This document shows positions 42,816 to 55,687 of a stretch of 64,000 bases of DNA, piece after piece. The DNA is from Ampelocalamus luodianensis (lineage: Eukaryota > Streptophyta > Magnoliopsida > Poales > Poaceae). How positions within the stretch are numbered: the stretch's first letter is position 1; the number at the start of each line of letters is the position of its first letter. Location: the NCBI GenBank assembly GCA_036346255.1, contig CM070632.1, positions 23,391,408 to 23,455,407 of the forward strand. Reading direction: 5' to 3'. The notes under the pieces are model-generated. The model had not been told where the DNA came from and made no database searches. It saw only the letters and a list, made by a program, of their open reading frames with translations. The translations under genes and the position numbers were made by a program.

Positions 42816-43206
42816 CAGTGGTACTGTAGCAATTTATTTTCTTTTTAAAAATCATTTAAATATACTTTTTTGTATGAATTTTTAAATATAGAAAATGAGC
42901 TTCAAAAATTATGATTGTTTTTGTGGAGCCTCCCGACACAGTATACTTGCTTGTGTGAGTTTTTCAAAATTTTATCCATTTTGAATTGTTCTCAAAAATT
43001 CATTTAATTGTACTATATGTAGGAATTTTCGAGAACAATTCAGAATTGATAAAATTTTGAAAAAATTACACAAGTAATTCATTGTGTCGGGAGGCTCTAT
43101 AAAAATTATAATTTTGGAGCTTATTTGCTATATTTAAAAATTCATACAAGAAAATATACTTAAATGATTTTTTTTTGAAAAAAAAAAAATGCTACTGTAC
43201 CAATGC
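42816..43206. repeat. 391-bp foldback (long inverted repeat)
   Basis: The left arm from gcagtggtactgtagca through aaaatcatttaaatatac pairs with the right arm ending atttttttttg...tgctactgtaccaatgc. The block gcctcccgacacagtata pairs with cattgtgtcgggaggc, and aattttatc with gataaaatt, around a centre near 43010. Such a structure fits a foldback MITE. A transcript would form a long hairpin and could feed small-RNA production. A target duplication was not established. Confidence 0.75.
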
Positions 43207-43934
43207 CACACTGCGACCATGCGGTAGGGGCTGCTACAGTCCCCCTGGGTTGGCAGTACGGCAGGGGGCGACGTGGCGGATGGGGAGGTCTACCGCAACC
43301 ATTTTTGAAGAAAAAAAATCTGAAGACAGCCATTTGTGCTAATACGAGAGACGAAAAACCTCCATTTTGGAAGAAAAAAAAATCGAGATAGCACATGCGC
43401 GCGTAGTTTTTGTCTTAGTATAATATGTCATCCAGATAGATGAGCAAGAGCAACCGTACATAGTACATGACATGTTCCGGAACGAGTACAATGGCCATTT
43501 CTTGTTTTCCAATAGTCAGGCGTGGGTGTGACTTGGTGTGGTCTCCAAATTGAATTATTATGGTTGATTTGTTTTACATTATACTGCTCATAACTACAAA
43601 ATCATGCTCATAAGAAAGTACTCAATCTGTTGATTTTTGTACGATGCGATGTGACTTGGTACAGTCTCCAAAATTGAACCTGATCGTTAATTTCTTTTAC
43701 AATATATTGTCCATGACTACAAAATCTCAAGACCACAAGAAAGTAGTTTCAATTGTGAATCCAGTGGTATCATTTTTGTGTCACAAAATGTATATATTAT
43801 TGGACTAATTGCTAGTACAAGATTACAAAGTTTGAATCTCGAAATATGCGAATCCTTCTAAAAATCAACGAAGGAGCGAGTACTTTGATCAAATACCAAT
43901 ACAATTGTATCAGTTGTGCCACAAAACTTATATA
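43207..43934. other. Unassigned flank
   Basis: Contains purine runs and two near-copies of a segment with ttacaatatattgtccatgac/ttacattatactgctcataac (about 43570 and 43697), an old direct duplication of roughly 125 bp spacing. No gene. Confidence 0.4.
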
Positions 43935-43942
43935 CTGTTGGA

Positions 43943-44828
43943 CAGTGGCGGAGCGTAGTTGTGGCCCAACAGGGCTCCGGTCTAACCTTCGGAAAATTAA
44001 AAAAAAAAACTTTAGGGCCTAGATATACATATGGCTCCATCTAGGTACCTAGCACAGTATTTGAACTACTCTCACCATTGAGTAGAGCACTTAGCCGTGA
44101 GCACTACAACACTTTTTAGATTATTCATCGATCCCTCACAGACTCACTCTTCCTACCTCTTTTTCTTACCTTGTTTCCCAATATCCACCATTTTTTGGGT
44201 TACTAGATCACGACTCACGAGTGCTTCTTCTCTCCATAGCATGCTGAACTCCCAAATTCTCACCACTCTCTCTACTGGGATCGGCGACTACTCCGACAGT
44301 CTGGTCGGTGGTTGTTAGGTTGAGGCTCCCATTTTTGTGGCAACAGCTTTTAGCCATCTGACCATCTCGGAGCTTTGTGTCTTACTGCCATAGTTCCATG
44401 CCAGAAGAGCCAAGGTTGATACAGGCAGGGCTTATGCTAAGTAGGTCTTAATTTTGGGTAGGAATGTATTATGGACATTGATGCTTTGGATTCTAGAGGA
44501 GAGCTTTGTTAGAAAATTGGCACCAATTGAGAAGGTATAGATTTTTCTGAAGTATCACATCTTAGTCGTTATGGTTTATCTGATATGATATTTAGAATAA
44601 TTTATCCATATATTTGCTCTAATATGATATTTTGTGATCCAAATATGAACATGATCGGTCTCTAATTAGTAATTAATACTTCCTTGATTATAAGTTCTTC
44701 CATGACTTCTTTGTTGATTTAGCACTTGTTTAACTGTTGTTGATGATCCTCGCAAAAAAAAAAAAAAGTTGTTGAATGTTAGTGGCCAATTGGCCCCACT
44801 CTTGTCATTGCCTCAGGCTCCGCCACTG
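43943..44828. mobile_element. Non-autonomous hAT element (886 bp)
   Basis: Ends CAGTGGCGGAGC and GCTCCGCCACTG are perfect 12-bp inverted repeats. The eight bases ctgttgga flank both sides (43935-43942, 44829-44836), the hallmark of hAT. No transposase is encoded. The frames inside (44097-44318 and others) are short and unrecognised. Confidence 0.93.
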
Positions 44829-44836
44829 CTGTTGGA

Positions 44837-46403
44837 CTAATTGTTTGTCCAACATTACAAAGTTGGAATCTTGAAATGCGTCCATACAATGTAGTTTGCA
44901 GTTTTTCCTTGAGTTTGTAATTTGTCTTTAAAATCAGGAACCGGGATGTAGTCATTAACTGTCCAGTTTTTAAAATGTGGCGAAAATTGCACACTTTAAT
45001 CTACTCCATACTTTCAAATTAAAGGAGGGAGATCGGGTGAAAGGACCCGTCTAGTTCTCCTAGGGAATTAAGCATGGTATTTCTAGCAGTTAGGTACTAC
45101 TGCCTAACCCTGTTTAAACGGCAGCCGGTCAGTCACCTTTCTCAGCTCCAGTTCTTCCTCTTTTGCAGGAAAATCGTGCAAGAATTGTATCCCTTCCTTT
45201 CCACAATTTAAAGGATGTGAGCTTTGGGCCTTTGGCTTTGCCAATTTGTACTGCTGCAAAGTGCTAACATTACTCTCGATGCTAATATGCATATGAACTC
45301 TTATATGAGCAATAATGCAGACCCTACCTAGACAAATAATGCTTTCACGAGCTAAGGGGAATTTGTTCACCAACACTGCAAAGATGTACATATTGAAAAA
45401 TAACGTCCAATGTGAGGATAATAGGTGAGACTCGAGGACCACATGTTGGTAACACGTCGATGTTATTTTCCCAACTGATGTGATCTTTGCGGTGTTATCG
45501 AGCAAATTGCCTTATATATTAACCCGTGGTTATTAAGTAACACGACGAGATGAATGACACGACGAGATGAAGGACCCGTGCCATCTTCGTTCCAAATGAA
45601 CCAACAAACACCGTGCGGATTAAGTGTAACTCCTCGGTCTTCTCTTCACGTGAAAAGTGGGTGTTTGGCTTACCGAGCGACTGAGCGACACATGCGCACA
45701 TATATACCATGGCGCTATCTAACTTCAGTAAGATTCTTAACGAGAGTTCTCTACAAAAAAAAGAAAGATTCTTAACGAGAGACTTGGCCTTGCGACTAAA
45801 CGATATATAGCCATCAGAAAGGACGGCATCGCACAAATTAATGGTTAAAGAATACATATCATCTCAATTCTTCTCTTCTGTTCTAATTTTGCCACCTTTA
45901 ATGCGATCGTATAAGATACTGTCTTAGCTACACGGCAGATCTTGCTCGCCTGCACATGGAACTTTTCTTCCTTCATAAGCCGCAGATACTTCACAAGGAA
46001 TGGAGGGCCAAAAGCCCAAAATTGTATGCGTAGGTCATAGTTGCCAAAGCATATTTCACCTAATGGAGTTTGCAAAAGCATATATAGGTTGCGTTGAATT
46101 CCAAAGGACATGTTTAAAACGTAAGAATTTTACATTAACTTCACAATAATTTTGTAGGATTCCCCCTCATGATTTGAACCCCCGATTTCCAAACATGGCA
46201 TAAATGTACATGCATGGATAACTTTGTTTCATTCTATTGATGCATGCTCTAATTTAGGATTGTATTAGGAGCTTAAGCTAGCTAGTTAATTGGTTAATAT
46301 ATTTTGCCACCTTTGCATATGTAGGTAGCTTATAAGCCCGGGAAGGATGGCTAAGAGAATATGAGAGCATGGTGACGCACTGTAGAGAGGGACGGAGCTG
46401 AAA
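44837..46403. other. Unrecognised region between hAT and CACTA-3
   Basis: Leftward frames at 45505-45104 (133 codons) and 46111-45845 (88 codons) are the longest. Neither matches a family I know and neither shows clear promoter or splice structure. A short direct repeat, acacgacgagatga, occurs twice at 45540-45570. Confidence 0.35.
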
Positions 46404-46433
46404 CAGCACTACTACAAAAAATCTGTGTTATAC

Positions 46434-46712
46434 TTATCACAAACGGTTCTAAAGTAATCGTCTGTGATACGTCATTATCACAAACGGATCTTATTACGAA
46501 TCTTCCGTGATAATTCATGGACGGCTCTTAATACGAACCGTCTGTGATAATCGTATTCATCACAGACGGTTCTTATTAAGAACCGTCTGTGATAATGGTT
46601 CTTAATACGAACCGTCTGTGATAATCGCACTTATCATAGACAGTTCTTAATACAAACCGTTTGTGATTAAGAACCATCTGTGATAAGGCACGTATACGAA
46701 CCATTTATGATA
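46434..46712. repeat. 5' subterminal repeat array of CACTA-3
   Basis: Inverted acagacggt-type motifs with more base changes than in CACTA-1 (acaaacggt, atagacagt), ending just before the TATA box. Confidence 0.85.
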
Positions 46713-46721
46713 TGCTGGCAC

Positions 46722-46730
46722 TATAAATAT
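46722..46730 (+). promoter_or_regulatory. TATA box of CACTA-3 transposase
   Basis: tataaatat at the conserved place between the 5' array and the leader. Confidence 0.7.
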
Positions 46731-47084
46731 TGGCTTCCGACAGACCCCCCCTGCCCCCTAGCGCCTCCACCCCCTGACCCAATTTCGGTTTGAGCCGCCA
46801 CCCCCATTGCGCCACCTTAGATAGGAGAAGAAAAGGAGGAAGCTAGAGAGGAGGAAGGGAGGAGAAGGAGATCAGGAGGAAAGGAGGAGAAGGAGAATGT
46901 GAGGAATCTCGCAGTTTATTTGGAATTTTCGTCGTGAGCTCCGAAGGTAATGATCTTTAACTCTTTATATTTGTTCTAGATTAATCTTTAATCAATTTTA
47001 GTATGTTTGGTTAATAGGAGGAGTAACATATTTGCAGTTTATTAATCTAATTTAACATTACTAATTTGTTACGTGTGTAGCATA

Positions 47085-49284
47085 GATGGACCGAAACTGG
47101 ATGTACAGTGCGAACTGTGTGAGTGAATAGTACATTAATAGCGTGTTTGTTTTTAAAAGAGCCGCCGATCAGGATATGTTGAAGAAGGGGATAGAATTTA
47201 TATACTGTACATGCATTGATTACAGTAATATGAAGATGTTTAACAACCCGGCGCAGATCGAAGCGCACTTGATTCGAAGGGGCTTGAAAAAGGGTATACA
47301 TGTTGTACCAGTCACGGTGAAGAGCAGATTATACAGAAATTAATAATGGAGACATCACCGAGGAATTCAACGATATGCCGGATATGGACTGTGCTTTTGA
47401 TGAGGATAGGTCGCACAATGCTAATCTGGATCAGATGTTACGCGATGCAGAAGGGAACTACAGTGAGAGAGAGTTTTGTAAATTCGAGGGCTTAATGGAG
47501 AACTCGGAGAAACCTTTGTTCCCTAGCTGCAAGCCGGAATACACAAAGTTGTCAACCGTGCTTGAATTGTTGAAATTGAAGGCATGCAATGGTTGGTCCG
47601 AAAAGAGTTTCACAGCGTTGTTAGGTCTACTAGCGGACATCCTTCCAGAGGAAAACGTGTTGCCCAGCACCACCTACTAAGTCAAGAAGGTTATTTGTCC
47701 ATTGGGAATGGAAGTAGAAAGAATACATGCATGTCCGAACGATTGTATCCTGTACCGTAAAGAGTATGCAGACATGCATGTATGTCCTATGTGCAAAGCA
47801 TCCCGATGCAAGCGTAAGAATACTGCTAAGGTGAAGCAAGGACCTCCTGCTAAGATGTTGTGGTATCTGCATGTGATCCCACGTTTGAAGCGTTAATTTG
47901 CGAACCGAAAGGATGCAAGATTGCTGCGTTGGCACTCGGAGGAGCGTAAGAAGGATGGAAAGCTAAGACACCCTACTGATTCTACCCAGTGGAGAAACTT
48001 CAATCGGAGCTTTGAAGAGTTCGGTGCAGAACCAAGGAACATAAGGTTAGAGTTGAGTACAAATGGAATGAATCCTTTTGGTAACATGAGCAACCGACAT
48101 AGCACCTGGCCCGTGAATCTATTTATGTACAATCTTCCTCCTTGGTTGTGTATGAAGTAGAAGTACATTTTAATATCACTACTTATTCAAGGGCCGAAAC
48201 AACCTGGGAACGTTATTGATGTGTACCTAGCACCATTCCTGGAAGATCTTGTGACACTATGGAATGAAGGGGTACAAATATGGGATGCGTATAAACGAGA
48301 GAACTTTACTTTACGCGCCATGTTGTTCAGCACCATCAATGATTTTTTTGCTCTTGGTAACCTGTCGGGGTTTAGTACAAAAGGAGTCAAAACCTATCCG
48401 CACTGTTTAGATGGTATCGAGAGTGTATGGCTGAACAACTCACGCAAAACTGTGTATATGCATCACCGTAGGTTCCTTCCCAGGATTCACCCATACCACA
48501 AGATAAAGAAACAATTCGATAGAAATAAGGAGGACGGTTCAGCTCTAAGGGCTTTTAGAGGGAAAGAGGTTTATAATATGGTTAAGGATATTGATGTTGT
48601 GTTTGAGAAGGGACATAAATTAAGGACCCGTCAGAAGAACATGATCTGGAAGAAGCGGTCAATTTTTTAGGATTTACCTTATTCTGAGCACTTAGAAGTT
48701 CATCACTGCATCGACGTCATGCACGTGGAGAAGAATGTATATGATAGCTTGATTGGTCTCTTACTGAACATTAGTGTCAAAACAAAGGATTGTGTTAACG
48801 CAAGACGTGATTTGGTTGATATGAACATAAGGACTGAGTTAGCACCAAAAGAGACCGATAAAGGACGAACGTACCTTCCCTCAGCTTGTTACACTCTCCA
48901 AGGCCGAGAGAAATGAACTACGCCAAAGCTTGCATGATGTGAAAGTTCCGTCCAGTTGCTCTGCCGGCATTAAGAAACTTGTTTCTATGGAAGATTTGAA
49001 ACTAATTGGTATGAAGTATCATGATTGTCATGCGCTGATGACACAAATGCTTCCTGTTGTAATTAGGAGTATCTTGCCGGACAAGGTCCGAGTGGTAATC
49101 TTGAGGTTGTGTTGTTTCTTTAACTCAATTGCTCAGAAGGTCATCGATCCCGAAGGACTAGATGCTCTATAGGCCGAGGTGGTGACGACTCTATGTCATC
49201 TTGAGATATATTTTCCTCTGTCATTTTTTGATATCATGGTCCATCTCATTGTTCACCTTGTGAAAGAGATAAAGATATGCGCCC
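47085..49284 (+). pseudogene. Truncated TNP2-type transposase of CACTA-3
   Basis: Starts MDRNWMYSANCVSE at 47085 and meets a stop within about 15 codons (gtgaatag), then others (CCTACTAA near 47678, KR then TAA near 47896, TAG near 48160 and 48670). The transposase-associated domain, Transposase_21 core (CIDVMHVEKNVYDSL near 48705-48750) and most of DUF4218 (LIGMKYHDCHALM near 49000) are present. The end of DUF4218 and all of DUF4216 are deleted: sequence changes from transposase (kdikic...) to the protease-gene intron at about 49284. Confidence 0.88.
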
Positions 49285-52200
49285 TGTGTTGTTAATAAGT
49301 CCATAACTTCATAATGTCTATAATAACATGATGACCTCTTGCAGCAAGCATTTACTTCCGCATGTTCCGAAGGCTCCTTCGAAACAAACAGGGAGAAGGA
49401 TATACTATCTACGGCCTTGGAAAACAAGGAGCATCCGAGTCGCATGCGAGGCATTGGGGTTTACGTACCTTGGAGGGATGGATTTGTAGACGACAGGTGC
49501 TTACTGCAAGATTTCAAGGACAGCTAACAAGATTGCAGGATCAAGTTAATCAACTCCTTAACCAGTCGCAAGCCACCCCGCTCTTTTGGGATCCAGTCCT
49601 CCTCAACGTCGGAGTAGCGTCACGTCCATGCAAAATTCTAAACATGACGATGTCCAATTACCTATCGACGACATTAAGACAATGTATATCTCTGGAATGC
49701 TCCAAAGATAGACCTATAGGACGCCTTAGCTAATTGTGTATCATTTTGTAGGAGGCGACGCCGTGCATGCTCCAAGTGAGGATGGTTGGGTCCATATCTA
49801 TTGAGGTGAAGCGGGGATGGCATATCCATGCCAGGAAGAGACAGTGCAGCACGGTGCCTAGGTGGTGCAGGGTTACGCTAGGGTTCAGGGCCGTCCCACT
49901 GGAGATTCGCCCGAACGAAGTCATCAGAACACTAGTGGATGTCGTGTACTCTTTTATCCAATGGCCCAAGAAGGACATCGCCCTGGACCCTGTAGTGCCT
50001 CCTCAACCTTCGATTTAGAAGGCCTCTCCAACAGGACTCTTGATGACTCCACCTCAACCATATCGACACGACTATGCCTCTCCAACAAGACCCTCGATGA
50101 CTCCACCTCAACCTTCACTTCAGAAGCCCGCATCATCGGTTCCCATGGAGAAGATGCCGAAAGAACAAGAAAAGTGTGTCGTCGTATCGGTTCCCGAGTC
50201 ATCTCACAGGAAGACGCATAGCGGCCAAGTCGTTCATGCCAAATAAAAATCGTAGAACGTTAAGGTGCCTCCCAAGCTCGGGAAATATTCCCTCGAAAGT
50301 CCGTTGGCCACCGACACAGTATTAGCCTATGCTGGAATAAGTTGCCGTCTTTGCATGCCTGATACATGCGAAAGACGAAAGAGAAGGGGTGCGATACTAG
50401 AATCACTATCATATACACAAAGGAGCATTTCTTCCACGAGATGGCCCCCTTCGTCGTGGGTTTCGACGACTTATTTGACCTATTCAACCTCAAAGCCCTC
50501 GATGCCTCACTTCTATGATGCTAGACACTGTAAGTGTGTACAATCAAGTTCTACATTCACGTAATACCGATTAATATAACAACTCATTACTTATGTATAG
50601 ATACATGATGAAAAATGCCCAGCAATTGAAAGAACCGGTGGGTTTTCTCGACCCACACGTGGTCTCTGAGCAAACCATCATAGTAGACGCATCTTACATC
50701 ATGAAATACATAATGACAGGAATGCTTGCTCAGGACGACAAGGACTACATAATGGTGCTCTACAACCAGAAGTAAGTGCTTCACTACTTGCTATACAAAT
50801 TTCATTTGTACTTTATACGCAGCACGAACTTAGGTTTAATGACTATAGCGACATACATGAGTAGGTACCACTGGATCCTTTTAGTCATTATACCAAAGAG
50901 AAACAAGGTAATATATCTTGATTCCATACTCAACAAAACCCACGACTTCACCCTTGTGCAAGGAATACTCGACAGGTATGCTCATGTAACATCCCAAAGT
51001 TCTGTTACCAAAATAAAAATTAATAAAGTTATTCTTTTATTGGATTTTTCGAGTTTCATTAATGTTTTTTTTTTGTTTTCTTAAATCTATAAGATTTTAA
51101 AAGTCAAAAATAAAATTTATTGAGTTTTATGAGTTTTTATTGGATTTAAAGTGAAAAATAAAATTTCATGTAATTTCTATAATTTTCTGCAATTTTAAAA
51201 GTTTTTTCCTAAATATTTTAAAGCCAAAATAATTTATTTGCAAAAAATATTACCAATTATAAGTTGGAACTATTTTATTTAAGTCCAAAATAACTCTAGG
51301 AATTTCTGTGAATTTTTCTAGAATTTTTGGATTTTATTTGCTATATTCTAAAAGTCCCTTTTTTATTTTTCTAATATCTAGCAATTAAAAATGAATTGCT
51401 GTCCGCAAATAAAAACCAAATTTGTGTTGAAAATATTTTATTTACGCTCAAAATACCCTATTTAACTACTCTGAAAATTCATTGAATTTTTAGACCTATA
51501 CTACTATTTTTCAAGTTTAAAAACAATTTTTAGCAATATAAAAATAATTACTGTGTAATAATAAATTTTTATTTTTATTATTAATATTTTAATTTGAATT
51601 CAGAATGTTGTATTTAATATCTGTAATTTATTTCGGATTTTTTCGGAATTAATTTGCTATTTTTCCGGAATTAATTGGTGTCTTTTCGAATTTTCAAAGG
51701 AATATTCCTGGATATTCCTTGAATATTCTGTCTGCTACAGAACTCCGCTGTGAGGCGTAATTTCAGCCATAACTCCGGCGAGCAATTCCGCCAAGTTCGT
51801 TCTCTTTGCTTCTATAAATTGAACCGTAGCTTCTCCACCCTATTTCCCACATCCTCTCGCTCAGATTTGCCAAAATCCTCCCAGAGACCCTCTGCTAGCC
51901 CTTCTTCTCCAACTCCGGCGACAGCCCGGCGAGCCCGATCTCCTCATCCGTAGCTCCGTTGTTCGCCAAATTTTACCGGTGAGTTCCTCTCGAGATTCTC
52001 TACATTTCTATTCAAGCCGAATTTTGATTATCATGTTGGTTCACCGTAGCCACAAAAGTACCGACGGTCTTCTTCTCCAACTCCGATGACAACTCCGGCG
52101 AACCCGATCTCCTCATCCGTTGCTCCGTTGTGCACCAAATTTGACCGGTGAGTTCCTATTGAGATTCGTCACATTTCTATTCAAGTGGAATTTTGATTTA

Positions 52201-54898
52201 CTTAATTGTTCATCACCGGCCACATCTTCTTCCCTAAGTCCGATGAGAACTTCGTCGAGCCCGATCTCTTCATCTGTTGGGTAATTACTCGAACCCTTTT
52301 ACCTACATGTTCCTTTCAATATTATCTACCTTTCTATTCAAACAAAATTTTGAATTTCACAATAATTTGTAACTGCCATGTCACGGCCACCTCACCGCCC
52401 CTGCCCACGTGGCGACTATGTGCGCTTGTGGTCGGGTACTATTCCTTGGGCCGGTCCACCTGGACCAAACCCCATTTTCATGGACCCGGGCCCACATGTC
52501 ATTGACTCCAACCATTTTTCTTTACAAAATAAATTCGACCGAAAATTCATTTTCCCACCTGCAGACATCATGCTAACACAATAAAGGGATTTCCTTCAGA
52601 AAAATAATTTCTTAAATTCTGAAATTCGGAATTTCATCTTTTCTTGTGATAATCAACCTTCCGGGTGTTCGTTCTCCTTCATACGAACTCTGATTCCGTC
52701 GATTTAACTTCCTAAATTCATATAAAGTCGATACCTTCCTCCCAGTATTTATCTTGGATTTTATTTGAGTGTTATTTGAATTTATGCGTTTTTCAGTATA
52801 GATTTAACGACTTTGACGACCGGATTTTACGCGCTTAAGAACAACGAGTAATCAAGCAAGGCAAGTTATACCCTTGATCATATTGATCCCATTATTTTAA
52901 ATTATTTATATTCTGTTTTTAAATTATTACTGCATACTTATTTATATTCAGTAATATAAATTCATGTTTTTCAATTCATAGCTATACCTAAATCCTTTGT
53001 ATGACCAACGTTGATATTGAATCAAACACATTGACACCCTAGATAAAACCTGGTTGATACGATAGTATGAACTAGGATCATTTAAACGTATTGCTTAGCC
53101 ATGCTTATAGACCAAACTTGTCTGATTTGGGGAATTTCAGCCAACAATCAATTATTGTTTAAATTATACCCTTGGCATTGGTGTGTCATGGGAGTTTTAC
53201 AAATAACTTGGAAAATAAAATAAAAACGGGTTTGGACTTAGGCGAAATGGATGATTGGTGGGTGCAGGTTTATACACGGGCTTAATCTGGTTAGGGTTGA
53301 GGCCCAAGGGTTTTTATGGAAAGTCGCCCAAATCATTTAAGGATCGGTCTTCGAGCGCATGATGCTACGCCTTACCGTACCACCACATGTCCTGTGTGGG
53401 CGGGACTTGGCTAAATAATTCGTGATGTCTTAGTGTCATTTGTGCTATGTTGTTGGTATGGGTGTTGGTCAGACAGTAGACCCATCTGGCGCAAGAGGGG
53501 GCTTCCGGAGGATGGCTAGTCCAATGGTAGCGAAACCTTAGCGGGCATAAATACATTAAGACAGAACATTGTAAAGGCCTCGTGATAATCACTTAGCCGC
53601 ACACCTTCGGAAGTGTGTCAGACGGACATTGAAAGTTGATTATCTCTTGTGGGTAAAGCTGTACAACCTCTGCAGAGTGTAAAACTATTCGAATAGCCGT
53701 GTCCACGGTCATGGACATGCTAGCAGAACTACTCAAAGTTAGACTTTGGTTTTGTCTGAAAAAGACTTTTTTAAAACTGGTTTATCCAAATGGGAATTAG
53801 GCAGGAAGTCATGTGATAGAAGGGTATCCTTCACCATTCATGTGTGAATGTTATCTGATTATAAAATTGTGAATTTATAAAAAGAATTTTAGTTATAAAA
53901 TAACTGCTTTGGAACTTAGTACTAGTATTTAAAGGAAATGCTGCTTTATGCAAATAAACCAATAAACCATCCTTTGTTACATCCATATATGCATGTCATT
54001 CTGTTACTTGACGGGTGTAACTTGCGAGCACGGTAGTTGTACTCATACTTGCTTTATGCAAACAAATTTCAGAGGAGAAGGACTTTGCTACAGTGTGGAT
54101 CTCGACGACTAGGCCGCTACCCTGATCGATTGCTTGTGGCAGATTGCTGGACTCTACTACTTCTTCGTCTTCCGCTGTGTTCTTTATTGTTGGCTTGTAA
54201 GCCTCTTTTGTAATAAACTCTGTTGATTATTAATAAAGTTGTGATATGAATTTGTTACCATATTTGTTTACTGTGTGAACTAGCGACTGATCATGGGACT
54301 AGTTCAGAAATGCACAGAGGATCTGGGATGGTAATCCCGGGTTCTGACAGCTCATTTCCTCTATACATAACTCTATTGTAGTCTTCCTTCGTTTAAAATA
54401 GCTGAGGATAACTTTTTGAAAACATGTAAGTCGTTCATCGCCTATGTTGCCGAGAAATGGTCATACAAGGGATCGAGCGCCACACTGCAACAAAGGACGT
54501 TATTTCCAGTACGCGCTACAACACAATAATCCTATATCATACTTCATAACAATACGTCTCTAACTGACTGTACCTATATATGTAATTCTATTTTTACAGT
54601 GCCGCCAGCAAAAATAAGAAGAATGTGCATTCTACGTTTACCATCATATGCAGCAAATCATGAGTGCTAAGTTGAAGGATCCCGATGTTTGTCAATCTCG
54701 CAATAATTATTTTCTAATTATAAATTTAAATATATATGCTTACTACTTTATACCCGCTAGCGATAGGACTTGAACATAGATTTAGATGCACTTGTTATGA
54801 TAGAGATCTCGGAGGTTCGAGAAAAGCTCTGCGGCTTTATCAAGACGCAGATCATTAACGCCGACAGAGAGTTTCACTCCATTGACAACGCTGAATGA
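49285..54898 (+). pseudogene. Truncated Ulp1-like gene of CACTA-3, split by solo LTR
   Basis: The first exon with the Transposase_24-like part is deleted. What remains starts in the intron (gttgttaataagtc) before the exon at 49340, passes through LTRLQDQVNQLLNQ, the proline-rich linker with repeated DDSTSTISTR-like units in one frame (50030-50110) and a block with YRYMMKNAQQLKEP. It then reaches the protease part RYHWILLVIIPKRNKVIYLD, with catalytic His and Asp (about 50863-50925). The LTR at 50985 follows ILDRYAH. Beyond it, at 54355-54898, are the C-terminal exons ending KTQIINADREFHSIDNAE and a stop at 54896. This 3' end is used to define the last exon in the other copies. Confidence 0.75.
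50985..54349 (+). mobile_element. Solo LTR of a Gypsy-type retrotransposon (3.4 kb)
   Basis: Starts TGTAACATCCC and ends ggttctgaca, flanked by gctca on both sides (50980-50984, 54350-54354). No internal region. A tctataaatt TATA element sits at 51811-51820, and a duplicated block of about 100 bp around ctccgg...gacccgatctcctcatccg is found at about 51910-51970 and 52070-52160. It is related to the solo LTR at 27753 by its ends and by the cctctgcagagtgtaaa region, but the body differs, so it is another subfamily. Confidence 0.92.
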
Positions 54899-55145
54899 CC
54901 TTCGAACAATTGATTCAATTATAATTCACTTTGAGTAGTTGTAATTCAATTGTAACTCTAGCGACAATACTTGATACATATTCTTTTGTAATTGATTTTA
55001 AGTTGTAAATGATCACTTTGAGTTGTTAGCAATTGATTCATCTGTGATGTATGTATTTTCTGCGTGCTTGTTGTTTTCAGAGGGTATGGCTAGCAATTCC
55101 TGAGGCTACCTGAAATTTATTAAAAAAATAGTTAGGTTTAAAGAA
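54899..55145. other. AT-rich 3' flank of the protease gene in CACTA-3
   Basis: Counterpart of 2885-3127. No gene. Confidence 0.55.
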
Positions 55146-55684
55146 CTATCACATACGGTTTAATTGTTAAACCGTCTGTTAAGGGATACTATTACAGACG
55201 GTTTAACGATCAAACCGTCTGTGAAGGGATACTATCACAGACGGTTTCTACTAATAACCGTCTGTGATATGTGTATATCACAGACGGTTCTATTTACGAA
55301 CCGTCTGTGATATCTATCACATCACAGACGGTTGGTAAATAGAATCGTCTATGATATACGTATATCACAGACGGTTGGTAAATATAACCATCTATGATAT
55401 ACGCATATCACAGATGGTTCGTAAATAGAACCATTTATGTTGTGTCTTATCACAGACGGCTAAAAAACCGTTTGTGATAACGCTTGTTATCACAGACGTA
55501 AAAATTCAGATGGTTCGAAAACCATCTGTGATAACGGTTCCGAACCGTCTGTGATGACGTCTTCTGTAGTAGTGCAATGACCTACCTAGCAAGGCGTTAT
55601 CACAGACGTAAAAATTTAGACGGTTCGAAAACCGTCGATGATAACGGTTCCGAACCGTCTGTGATGACATTTTCTGTAGTAGTG
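55146..55684. repeat. 3' array of CACTA-3 with duplicated terminus
   Basis: Regular inverted acagacggt motifs up to 55574, where a full terminus (ctgtagtagtg) is followed by about 16 bases resembling the right host flank (caatgacctacctagc). A second copy of the last ~95 bp of the array and terminus then ends at 55684. The final flank reads cagtgacctactacctagc. Confidence 0.85.
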
Positions 55685-55687
55685 CAG

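Larger units (their letters stand above)
46407..55684 (+). mobile_element. CACTA-3: internally deleted CACTA with nested solo LTR
   Basis: Begins CACTACTACAAAAAATC at 46407 after cag (46404-46406) and ends gtagtagtg at 55684, followed by cag (55685-55687). Transposase then protease gene both read rightward, the normal order of the family. An internal deletion near 49285 joins the two genes, and a 3.4-kb solo LTR sits in the protease gene. A second, inner copy of the 3' terminus ends at 55574 but is followed by caa, so the outer end is the true one. Confidence 0.9.

Noticed and set aside
45104..46111. Leftward ORFs of 133, 112 and 88 codons as a gene
   Set aside because: No recognisable family, no consistent splice structure, and composition like the flanking non-coding DNA.
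46407..55574. Inner terminus at 55574 as the right end of CACTA-3
   Set aside because: The bases after it are caa, not cag. Only the outer terminus at 55684 is followed by a match to the left CAG duplication.
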